DNA of 64,000 bases. It comes from Haematococcus lacustris. Its lineage: Eukaryota; Chlorophyta; Chlorophyceae; Chlamydomonadales; Haematococcaceae. Every line of letters starts with the position of its first letter. Within the stretch, counting starts at the first letter, position 1. The DNA is taken from positions 1,406,343 to 1,470,342 of the forward strand of contig JASKMD010000008.1 in NCBI GenBank assembly GCA_030144725.1, read 5' to 3'. A program made the translations under genes and the position numbers. This document shows, piece by piece, positions 21,763 through 42,335 of this stretch. The notes under the pieces are model-generated. The model made no database searches. It had not been told where the DNA came from and saw only the letters and a list, made by a program, of their open reading frames with translations.

Positions 21763-22770
21763 AGCACACGCACGGCGGGACTTTATGCACGGAGTCGCAA
21801 TGTCACGTGGCCCACACTGCGTCGCGTCGTCAGGTAGCTTCGGGGGGTGGTATAGCCTTTCGTCAAGCTCTGCGGCTTACCGGCTGCACTCTGTGCGGGG
21901 GAGACGGACCGCTCGCGTTTCCTCTTCGAGGGCATTTCAGAGATTCAGTAACATTGTCCAAGCGGAGTGGCCGTAATGGGGTGTGCATCAGGTCGCCATC
22001 AAACCGGAGTGCCGGCAACCGGAGTGCAGCGGAAGTGGGGTCAACCACACATATATGAGTCATAATATGACATGTCCCCACAGTGTGCGCTGTCCGTCCT
22101 TTGACAGCAGTTGCATTTGATGACGCGTCCTTAGCTACTTAGCTACAGTAGTTGAGGCAGGCTTGGCGCATGGCCAGGGCGATTTGGGGATGGGCACACA
22201 CGCAAATTAGTGCACAACTATCGATTTTGAGGGGGTGTTTTTTGTACACGGTTCGCCTCGGAATGAGACTATTGGCCCATGCCCACCAACATCGTGACAA
22301 ACCTCGTAATAATCAGCGAAATTTGTTGATTAATTAAGTAATATTTAGTTACCCTCTTTTAAAGCTACTCCTTATAGTGCAGTACTGCACCATATCTAAT
22401 GCCGCAACAACGCACCAAACCCCATCGTGAAAAACTGCACCATATACAGTCTAGTAGTTTTGTGATGTAATAAAGTAGTTATGTGGGTAATTCATTGGTA
22501 TTTTAACGGTTTGGAGATTGTTGTTCGTTAAAATCCCATTGGTTCTCATGGTGTAGTACTGCACCTGTCACTAGTGCACTACTACAATGCACCCAATTGT
22601 GCTACACTGCACCACACCGAGTGGTACAACACATCACCTTAGCGATATCTCACCAACCATGCATGTTTATGAATTTTCGTTCGAACCCCAATCTTACAAC
22701 CACGTCATATGGCTATGTGCAAAATCTCAAGCCGCGATTCTGAAAAATGCTGTTACTAATTTGCCTGAGT
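21763..22770. other. Gene-free, AT-richer stretch
   Basis: No coding exon is supported. From about 22200 to 22760 the base composition is clearly more AT-rich than the rest of the window. The motif 'gcagtactgcacc' or close variants recurs near 22380, 22430 and 22555. This suggests repeat or foreign origin, but no family is recognised. Confidence 0.4.
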
Positions 22771-24027
22771 GGGGATGTGTGTGAGCATGAGCCATAGGAG
22801 CTTGAGCTAGAAGTAGTCATGGAGGCACACACATTAGATGGGCGGAGCTGAAGTCACATCAATGAGCTCGCAGCCTGTATTTGGTTACAATCTATGTTTT
22901 GGTGTAGCATGAGGGCTGTAGGGTTCAGAAGCTGCCGACCAGTAGGGCGCGCCCGAAAAAATCTTTAAGATATGACCCAATATGATCAAGCCAGAGAATA
23001 TGATGAAATATGATCAAGCCAAAACCGAGCTAAAGTCAACTACGCATCAACAACAAGCTATGGGCCCTGTTCTCAAGCTTCTAGAATCCATTTGCTTTAA
23101 ACCGCTGCACCACGGCCGTGTGCCAAAATGGCTGGCGCGATGCGCGGCCTGACCCCACACGGTTCTCCTGCACATCTGTAGCTGCTTGGGGAGCGTCTCA
23201 GCAGCGCAAATGGCTGACCCGTGGCGACCCAACCGTCGGACCCAACCGCCGAGCATTTCAAATTTGCTGACCCTTTTTGTTAAAGCAATAGCATGCAACC
23301 TTAGCATCGCATGCTACAAGGCTTGTACATTACACTCAGGCCGCTGCAGCTTGAGGAGCTTGACAACTTTGAGATAGGAGCATGGAACCCGGACATGGCG
23401 TGTAGCCAATATCATTTTGCGCATGACCAAGGCTACAGAGATCGATTGCAAGAGGATACAGAGAGCCTCATTGCCGTGGTCTCAAGCTCAATAGTTAACT
23501 GCGCAGAGAGTAGAGGAATGTTGCGGCGGGGTAACTGCAACTGAGAGCGGTACTGGTTTGGAGGGTGTCAAACCCTCTTCACACTCCGGGTTCCCAGGTG
23601 GGTTAGTGTGGACATCTGCCACATTATCCTCTTGACTACGTACCCAGTCATATCCCATCTTTAAGCCATCATATTCAGTCATATGACCAATTCCTCAGCA
23701 AGTCATATGATCGGTCGCGCCCTACCGACCAGTCACTTCTTCTTCTTATCTCTGAGTTATCTTTCTTTATTCTCCCTCGGTTACTCAAGAAATCTATACT
23801 CAAGGCTTTCCCTCCGACCGTTCCTCGCAAAACCCACCAACTCCTGAACCACACAGCCCCTCATGCTACACCAAAATAAAACATGAGTTGTTATCGAACC
23901 GGGCTGCGAGCTCATCATTGTAAAGGCTACCGACAGTGTGCCTAATGCCCACTTCAGCTCAGCCTTCTGGTGTGTGTGCATGTTGCCAGAGCCCTAGTAG
24001 CTCAAAGCCACACACATCCCCTTTGTG
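22771..24027. repeat. Long imperfect inverted repeat (foldback) around a MITE
   Basis: Left arm about 22771-22932 and right arm about 23846-24027 are imperfect reverse complements. Shared blocks in left-arm orientation include ggggatgtgtgtg, gcacacaca, gagctgaagt, caatgagctcgcagcc and ttttggtgtagcatgaggg(g)ctgt. The arms differ by small indels. Between them lie the hAT-like MITE (22943-23724) and a short unique part. Confidence 0.7.
22943..23724. mobile_element. hAT-like MITE, 782 bp, 8-bp target duplication
   Basis: Left terminus tagggcgcgcccga and right terminus tcggtcgcgcccta are inverted with one mismatch. The 8-bp sequence ccgaccag occurs immediately outside both ends (22935-22942 and 23725-23732). 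Subterminal 'tatgatcaagcc' and 'catatgac' repeats follow. An 8-bp duplication plus a TAGGG terminus fits the hAT superfamily. Internal frames (for example 23311-23544) match nothing I recognise, so it is considered non-autonomous. Confidence 0.85.
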
Positions 24028-24088
24028 AGGGGTTCATTGTTTTTTTTATGTTGCGATTGTCTTGAGCTGTAGCTGGCTATTGCTGCAA

Positions 24089-24588
24089 NNNNNNNNNNNN
24101 NNNNNNNNNNNNNNNNNNNNNNNNNNNNNNNNNNNNNNNNNNNNNNNNNNNNNNNNNNNNNNNNNNNNNNNNNNNNNNNNNNNNNNNNNNNNNNNNNNNN
24201 NNNNNNNNNNNNNNNNNNNNNNNNNNNNNNNNNNNNNNNNNNNNNNNNNNNNNNNNNNNNNNNNNNNNNNNNNNNNNNNNNNNNNNNNNNNNNNNNNNNN
24301 NNNNNNNNNNNNNNNNNNNNNNNNNNNNNNNNNNNNNNNNNNNNNNNNNNNNNNNNNNNNNNNNNNNNNNNNNNNNNNNNNNNNNNNNNNNNNNNNNNNN
24401 NNNNNNNNNNNNNNNNNNNNNNNNNNNNNNNNNNNNNNNNNNNNNNNNNNNNNNNNNNNNNNNNNNNNNNNNNNNNNNNNNNNNNNNNNNNNNNNNNNNN
24501 NNNNNNNNNNNNNNNNNNNNNNNNNNNNNNNNNNNNNNNNNNNNNNNNNNNNNNNNNNNNNNNNNNNNNNNNNNNNNNNNNNNNNNNN
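24089..24588. other. Assembly gap (500 N)
   Basis: Exactly 500 N, a standard placeholder; the true length is unknown. Confidence 1.
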
Positions 24589-24906
24589 CATGCAAGCGAT
24601 TAGGGGCTGCCGTGCGAAATACATAAGACGTCAGACGATAGAGTCCAGCTGGGCCTGCACCAGGTGTCAAGGCCACATGTGCTGAAGCCTTCATTAGCAG
24701 CTACTCTGTTGCTGCCGACCCTGATAGCCATCTCAGGGCCAGCCTTGGCTTTGCACGTAGTCGATTACCTGGGCATCACCGCATCTGCAGCTCCTCTCCA
24801 CAACTTGGCTCAAAGGGCCCTGGCCAGACCGTGCCATGGATGGCAGCGCCTGCTGGCCTGCCTGCCCGGCAGCCTACTCCTGGCCCCCCACCCACCCATG
24901 GCCCAG
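24589..24906. other. Short region between gap and POC5-like stop, no gene seen
   Basis: Probably 3' untranslated or intergenic sequence of the minus-strand gene. No motif recognised. Confidence 0.3.
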
Positions 24907-27900
24907 TCACCGCCTGGCAGCAGGGGTAGGCAGCACCCCCCTGGCCCTGGGTACCTCCGGCGGCGCCCTCTCCACGCTGTACTTCAGCCCCACCTGGCGC
25001 CCTGCAGCCTGTGGGCCTGTGGGCTGGGGGAGCAGCAGCTGCCGCCCCCCGCCAGCAGCCCCCCCTGGGGCCTGCACAGCCAGGCCAGGGGGCTGGTGAA
25101 GACCCAGGGCAGGCCCCAGGGGCCCAGGGCCTGAGGGGCTGGGGGAGGGTCTGTCCCCCTCACATGCTGAGGGCATAGGCCCTGGCGGCCCTGAATAGGG
25201 TGGTGGGCGCTGCGCTGGTTGCGACTGGCTAGGACCGGCCATGCTGCGGTGGTCTGCCTGGGGCGCTTGCACCTGGCTGCTTGCTGCTGTCAGGGGCTGG
25301 GCCTGGGGGGCTGCTGCGCTGGCCAGGCTGCTGGCTGCTCCGTTGCTGTAGGGTGGGCCAGCCAGGCCAGGGGGCTGGCTGCTGCTGCTTGGAGGCAGCA
25401 TGACAGGGATGGGGTTGGCCCCACCGGGGGGTGCCCCACGCTTCATGATGCTCATGGCTTCGATGTTCAGCGCGCACACACCTGCTCAGCCGCAGCAGCG
25501 CACGCAGGGGCCAGTCACCACCTGGCAGCAGCAGGGGTAGGCAGCAGCTCCCTAGCCCTGGGTACCTTGCTTCACTGCACCTCCCCTACCCTCCACTGCT
25601 ACAACACAACAAGAAGAAGCAGTACAAGTAATAGAAGGAGAAGACTACGCCAGTATTCACCGGCGTGCATTGAGGGAGGAGCTACCGCCTGTAGGGGGCG
25701 CGGCCTGCTCACACCATCAATCCAACACAGCTGAGTCGTGGCACAGCCAAGCACTGCCACTTGTCAGTGTTGACGCATGTGCTCGTGCAGTGCACCACTG
25801 AGCTGGTCATGTCTGCCTGGTGCTCAGGCTCATGGGGAGGATGTGGTGCTGGGTGGGCATGCGGCATGCAGGCAGGGGTGGAGGTTACTCAGCATGCCAT
25901 GTCATGGAGAACACTATATGTAGTACGAAAACACTCTGGTGAGGGTCCCAGCAGCCCAGCCGGCCCAGCAGCGCACCGCGCATGAAGGCCTGCTTCATAT
26001 TCTCCTCCAGCTTCTCACGCAGCACAGCTTCGCGGGACAAAGCTGCGTCAGCCTCTGCTAGCTGCTGCCTGCGTGCACACACACAGGCAACGCCATCACC
26101 ATCATCACTTACCAACAAACAGGGGCAAGAAAGATGGCCATGGCTGCAGCGCCTGTGGGCATGCTGTACTTCAGCCGTCAAACTGAAGAAAGCTTAGTCC
26201 AATGCCGTCAACACAGCGCCAGCGGCAGTTGGTGATGGCACCACTGACATGCATCGCTTCAATGATGAGCAGTAGGACTGAGGGGAGGCAGTATGGCAGT
26301 GCCACACGCATCTTGATGTGCACTTAACACCCAGGTGCACTGATAAGGTGCTTCAGCGGCCTGTGCTGCCACAACGGCTTGCTGACGACTGTACTCTATA
26401 CCGCATGTGGTGTAAGTGTGAGCGGCGTGAGGTCCAAGCTGATCAAAGTGTGAACCATTGTGTAAGGGATGTATGGAAGCAAGCGCACATGCAGGGAGTG
26501 CACGCCACATGGGTGCATGGCTCCGGCCCACCCATACCCACCCCACCTTAGCTCATTCATGCTGGCTGTGTATTGGTCATGCAGCTGCTGCTTGACTGCT
26601 TGCAGCTCGCTCTGAAAGCTGTGTGCCATTGTGATGCGGCCGTCCTGTTGCGCTACGTGGCGCCAGGCCCTCAACACATGGCGCAGCTGGTGCTCCTGCA
26701 GCAGGCCAGGCCAGGCAGCTGGGAGGGACCTGCAGCTTAGCTGTGGCACTGCCCCAGCACCTGTCCTGGGCTGATTTTCTTCAAGAGAGGCTGGAGTGAG
26801 CCGAGGGTGAGGCTAGTGTGATGAGCCAGGTGGCAGCCTCCTGTGGCGAGGGAGTGGGGGGTAGCAGGAGGGGTGGGTGCATGGTGGCAAGTGGTGCAGG
26901 GGCAGTGTGCACCAAAGGCAGAGACAAAGCAAGGGGGTGCTTGGCTATGTGTCTGCCCAGCGTGTCACCTTGGCGTGCCAGTGCACGGCTCGCTGCCACC
27001 GCTGCTTGCGCTGCCTGCTGAGGATGGCGTGCTGCCGCCAGCAGTAGAAGGTCTGCACCACCAGGCTGGTGCAGCGCTTCCTGTACTTGCTCAAGGCGTA
27101 CGCAGTGGCCAGCCTGAGGGCAGCAAGCATGTGGACCACAGCGCTGAAGGCAGGCGCATGGCTGTCATAAACACCATGGTCGCACGCCATGCGCTAAGTG
27201 ATGGCGGCTGCAGACGATGCTGCTGATAGATCAGTAGCACAGCCCAGGGGGCCGCAACAGGGAGCTGTACCCGCGTAGCATGTCTTGCTGCTTGTTGACC
27301 CGGGTGGTGCTCTGGTTCAGCTCAAACCGCAGGAGGTCAATCTCTGCCTGCATGCAAGCAAGGGTGAACGTCGAAATGCTCCATGGCCCCGTGACAGATA
27401 ATCAAACACATAGCAAGTCCTAATGGGTGGTCCTCACACTGTGGAATTTTCTGAAAGTGGTGCTGTAGTGCTCAAGCTGCCGCCAGCCCATGCACCTGTT
27501 TGGCAGCGAGCTTGCTGGCACCAACACGCCGTTCTTCGTCCACTGCAAGTGTCTGGGCTTGCATCATGCGTGACTTGATGTCCATGAACTGCAGCTCAGA
27601 CCCAGCGAGGAGTGAGTGCGCCTAGTGAGCATGCAGCCACCCTGGATGCCATCTCAGCGTACTGAGAAACAGCAGCCACCTGGTCAACGATTGCCTTCTT
27701 TGTCTGCATGTGCTGCCGATCAATGTTGACCTGTTGAACACCACACATGTCAAGGATTTGCTCGTGGGCAAGCAAAGCGCTCCTACTGGATGCTGTCGTG
27801 CATGCTGACATAGGCAAGGTGTATGTGCTGCCTTTATGCGGGCGTCTCACACTTCACAGGCAGGCTGGAACGCACCGCAAGGTTTTCTGCGTCAAGATCA

Positions 27901-28176
27901 AGGACCTGGGCAATGGTCAGGCCTGCCATTGATGACGCCAATGCTTCAGGCTGCTGCGTCACAATGGTCTGCAATGCATGATTATGAGTCGTACCAAGGT
28001 TGCTCAGACTGCAACCCTGGACCTGAACCTGGGACAGCTGGCTGGATGCACACCGGAGGAAAGCGAGGCAGTTGATCACGAGTGGCATCGTCTGATGCTG
28101 TGCGTGGTGGAGAGGTGAGGCGCGGACCCAAGTAGGCGTAAGCCGGTGGCATGAACGGGTTAACTGAGTCTTGCAT
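24907..28176 (-). CDS. POC5: POC5-like centrin-binding centriole/basal-body protein
   Basis: Start MQDSVNPFMPPAYAYLG at 28176. Exons in order (approximate): 28176-28030, 27968-27850, 27729-27640, 27585-27490, 27345-27245, about 27190-26970, about 26745-26545, about 26068-25985 and 25481-24907. The join of exon 1 to exon 2 is not certain. The protein is helical and coiled (VNIDRQHMQTKKAIVDQVAA, DIKSRMMQAQTLAVDEERR). It has Trp-centred Sfi1/centrin-binding-like repeats (VVQTFYCWRQHAILSRQR and LRHVLRAWRHVAQQDGR). The late box MKQAFMRG joins VCALNIEAMSIMKRG across a splice. That box, placed after coiled coils and centrin-binding repeats, is what I associate with POC5, which acts in the centriole lumen and in basal-body elongation. 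The final part is a Pro/Ala/Gln-rich tail ending at 24907. An alternative is another centrin-binding coiled-coil protein. Confidence 0.78.
25508..25566. repeat. 60-bp duplication of 24898-24957
   Basis: Both read gg/cccagtcacc.cctggcagcag...gggtaggcagca ... ccctgggtacc, same orientation. One copy overlaps the coding end of the POC5-like gene and the other lies in the preceding intron, so the pair brackets the last exon. Confidence 0.75.
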
Positions 28177-28483
28177 CACTACTGCCGACTTGCACGCACG
28201 TCGTGCCGCTTAGTTGGGCTAGCTTTGTTTGAACTTTGGCATATATTTTGTTTAAACTTTAGTCTCGTTCTCAGCCTAACATAGCTGATTCAACACGGAA
28301 CAACATGTTTATTTGTAAGTGACACCAATTAGCTACAGTTACATTGGAGCACCTTGGTCGCACCCTTGATGACCACAAACCCCACACAAAACACTATTCC
28401 CCTAAACCACTGGGCACCTCATCAAAACTAAAAGCTTGATGCTTCAAAGCCTAACAACCTGTCAAGGTTACAAGACCCTAAGG

Positions 28484-29400
28484 ATTGTTGCGGGCCCGTC
28501 CATCAATACCCCCGCCGGTACTCTGCAGCCCGGTGCAGACGCTGCCTGCCTTTGGGCAGCCGGTCATTGACCAGCTTGAAGCGCTGCTGGTATTCCTCGC
28601 CAATGGGGGGCAAAGCCTCCAGGTCATCCCAGTTGCACAGCTCCAGGGGGCGCTGCATGCTCTCCCCAATGTTTTGGAAGTTGAGGCATCCGTTGGTGTC
28701 CCGGTCCAGCCAACTACCCCATGGGGGGGCCTGGGGTCGTGGCACTGGGCCAGGCATTTTAGTTTTAGCTGGAGACCACTGGGCACCTCAACAAGATTAA
28801 CAGCTTAGTGGGGCCTGGGTAGGGGGAGGGTGGTAGGGGGAGGGTGGCTCCTCAGTAAGGGGGCCATGGGCAGGGGGGCATGGGGAGGTGGAGGGGGTAG
28901 CTCCTGGGCAGGGGGAGGAGATGGGTCCTGGGCTGGGGGAGGGTGGTTGGGCGGCACCTCATGGCACCTCATGGCTGGGGGAGGGTGGTTGGGCGGCACC
29001 TCATGTCACAAGTCAGGCCCCGCACATACTTAGCATGCCGCTGGCTCCAGGCTGGGCGCACCAGCCGCTGGATCACTTGGCCTGCTGGGGGTACCCGGTC
29101 TGAGGGTCTAGGCTGGTTACGTGGCCTGCTCACAAGGCTGGCGGGCATGCTCAGTCGAGCTGACCCGGCTGGTGCGGAACTATCTTGCCACGCTGCCTGT
29201 CTGTTGTCCTATCGCTGTTGGGCCACTCCCCCACCTTACGGCAGGCCTGCAGCACGGCGGTGGCGCCCCATCCACCCTGCGTGCCAATGCCAGCATCGCC
29301 GAAGAATACAAATAGCTGCTTGTGTGCCCCCCACAGCCGTTGAGTTACATTATCTGCCTTCTCCTCCAGCTGCATGGCCCACAAGGCAAACAGTGCGCAT
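28484..29400 (-). mobile_element. Fanzor-like element, copy D (second subfamily), decayed
   Basis: Minus-strand frames in order: KQLFVFFGDAGIGTQGGWGA and VLQACRKVGEWP (29320-29220), the equivalent of the block at 63.08 kb; QRLVRPAWSQRHAKYVRGL (about 29070-29010); then a duplicated 30-bp low-complexity insert. It ends with SWLDRDTNGCLNFQNIGES and MQRPLELCNW, then a terminal YRRGY and stop at about 28503. The WLDRDxNxxLN motif is the RuvC-III-like element. A frame break near 29150 and loss of the VDEFRT-like motif mark it as a pseudogene. Its 3' flank does not carry the conserved tail of copies A and B, indicating a distinct subfamily. The imperfect repeat accactgggcacctca occurs on both sides of its C-terminal part (28397 and 28772). 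Confidence 0.65.
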
Positions 29401-29429
29401 GATGGCTACACGGTCACTCCTATGCACGG

Positions 29430-29705
29430 CAGTGTTTTTTTGTCGTTTCGCTCGGATGCATGATCTATAGCTCAAAGTGACATGGCATAGGTTCATACCC
29501 CTGATTTTATAGCTCGACCTTACTTCAAAACATCGCTCAGGTAGAGTTTCAACGAAAACTACGCAAAGTTTCAGGGTATACCGCAGTTTTCATAGCGCAG
29601 TGAGAGGTAGGGAAGCTCGAAAAGCGACCATTTCATAGCGCAATAGGACCCCTGAAATGTCGCTTTTTATAGCGATCGCTATATATAAGGCGAAAAAAAA
29701 CACTG
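29430..29705. mobile_element. hAT-like MITE, 276 bp, 8-bp target duplication
   Basis: Ends cagtgttttttt.cg and cgaaaaaaaacactg are inverted repeats. Target duplication atgcacgg lies at 29422-29429 and 29706-29713, perfect. The interior has the palindrome tatagcgatcgctata near 29670 and repeated 'catagcgca' units, but no coding capacity. Features fit a hAT-derived MITE. Confidence 0.9.
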
Positions 29706-29713
29706 ATGCACGG

Positions 29714-30487
29714 TCACATTCGTCAGCCTCTGGTCCTGCCCCTTTCCCCCTGCCATTGATACACCCACCTTCATGAAGAAGCCCACACTCACGCCAGGTG
29801 GCCAGGGTGATGGCCAGAGGCAGACCGCAGTGCAGATTAAAAGACGTTGTTTTACAGCGCGCAAGCAGTGTGGGAGGGAGAACAGGCGATACGCATGCAG
29901 GCTGGGTGGGGTGGGGTGTTGAATATGCGGGTACCTGCAGCCACATGTGGCTGCATCCCGGCAGCTGGTGTGTGTGGGGTGTGGCAACGAGCCCAACCCT
30001 CATGTCCTGAGCGTCTGCCGTTGGTTCCCCGAGGGCCAGCTGCTGCACAACCTGCTCAGGGACCCGTACGACGGCAACGCCTTGGAAGCAGTGGTCGGAA
30101 AAGTGCGCAACGACCCTCAGGAAGCACCTGGTGGTTCGGTTTGACAAACGGGTGGCCAAGGGCGTGGAGCTTGGTGACCGGCAGCGCTCAGTCATGCACA
30201 CGACACCAGCACCGTAGGGGAGCCAGGGGAGTGCCATGCGTACACAGCCATGCCTCAAACCTTACGGACTGGCTGGCAAACAGGTCGACGTGCTGATACC
30301 TTTTGCGTGCAGGGTACATGCGAGTGCTTAACTTCCAAACCCTGGAGGTATAAGGCGGCCATGCAGCTTTACGGCTATGAGCAGTGTGGGTCAACAAATG
30401 AGAAACGTCTGGAAACATCGACCATGTCGTAGCACATGCATACATACATATGGCTACACATGTCCTTCAAGGTTTCAGGCATGCCTG
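29714..30487. other. Unresolved region, possible decayed coding remnant
   Basis: The plus-strand stretch 29965-30220 has protein-like composition in shifting frames (CRWFPEGQLLHNLLRDPYD, then LVVRFDKRVAKGVELGDRQ). No intact frame or recognisable domain is present. It follows the Fanzor-like copy D and the MITE, so it may be mobile-element debris. The 3' untranslated region of the BIG-like gene probably begins at about 30487. Confidence 0.3.
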
Positions 30488-41226
<10,739 letters not shown>

Positions 41227-42335
41227 CTGCAGCGATCCACAGCAAAGGGGCTAACTATGTTTCATAGCTGACTCGCCCATTGCGGCACAGCCCCTGCGTC
41301 CTGTCTCCTGTGTACTGCAGTTGTGCGCAAATGACACGGAAAATGGTGTGGGGTAAAGGCAGGTTTCTATGGCGCATGCAGCTGCCCACAAGCTTGGCTT
41401 TCCCACTTGTTTAACACAGCGAGACCCAGTGCACACTGCTGGGCCACTGTTTTACAACTCTCCAACCAGGTGACTTTCATTTACCCGCTGTTGGATGTTA
41501 TCCCCAACTCCTAATACATACAGTCAGCCGGTCCCAGCTGAGAGAGATCCTACCCCTGGTAATCAAAACGACGCCGCGTCTAAACCACATTGTTACTATT
41601 TGTTTGTCGCACATCCCCGGATAGAAGACTATGTCAGCTATGCGGTGCATCATGTATCATTAGATACTGTGCAGTGTGCTGAGTGCTATGGCGGCTCAAA
41701 TCTTGGCATTCAATTATATGCCAGTTTTGCTCATGCGGGCCTGGTCCCGACGTAGAGCCACATGCCGGGACTCGCGGCTAAAGCCAGCGGCCCGCGAGCG
41801 GTACTGGCAGGAACAGCGGTAGCGCGAGGAGTCATGCGTATTAGTGCAGTTTCGTATTAAACGCTGTACCTAGCGGTAATAGAAACATTATGTCTAGTGG
41901 CAAGGAAGAATGTAGCTTGTACCTGATGTGGTGCTCTGCAATCCAGACACTGGGCAATCGTGACAAGCTTCTCAATTAATAGTGGAGGCGTATTGCGTCT
42001 GTGTGACGCCGTGCTCAACGTGAGTGACATTTTGACATTTGCGCCCATCACCCCCAATTTCCAGGCCAGAGTGCTTGCGCTACACGAGCAACATCGCTGA
42101 ACTAGCTGCTGCCATACTCCTCGCGGCTGCCGCGTCGTGGAAGAGTGAAGTTCTTAACCTTGCCCAGACCTGCCGAGGACGTGAGCTGGAAAAGCTGGTT
42201 TGTTGAGTTATGGACGCTATGAGTCTTCAAAACTCGTTCAGTCAATACCCTGGTTGCCCGCAGGATTTTGATACTTGCTTCCTTCTCAGAGGCCGCGTGT
42301 TTTTGGAGTAGCGAGCACCTAGCGCACAATTGCCG
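41227..42335. promoter_or_regulatory. Divergent intergenic region between BIG-like and FAR genes
   Basis: About 1.1 kb separates the start codons of two oppositely transcribed genes, so promoters and 5' leaders of both should lie here. No TATA box or named element could be supported. An open frame at 41495-41755 has no recognisable motif and is not called. Confidence 0.45.

Noticed and set aside
23846..23920. tRNA-like or primer-binding-site-like sequence 'gttatcgaaccgggctgcgag'
   Set aside because: No cloverleaf could be drawn and no convincing LTR precedes it; the sequence is explained as part of the inverted-repeat arm.
41495..41755. 86-codon frame between BIG and FAR
   Set aside because: No motif, no splice context and it lies in the presumed shared promoter region.
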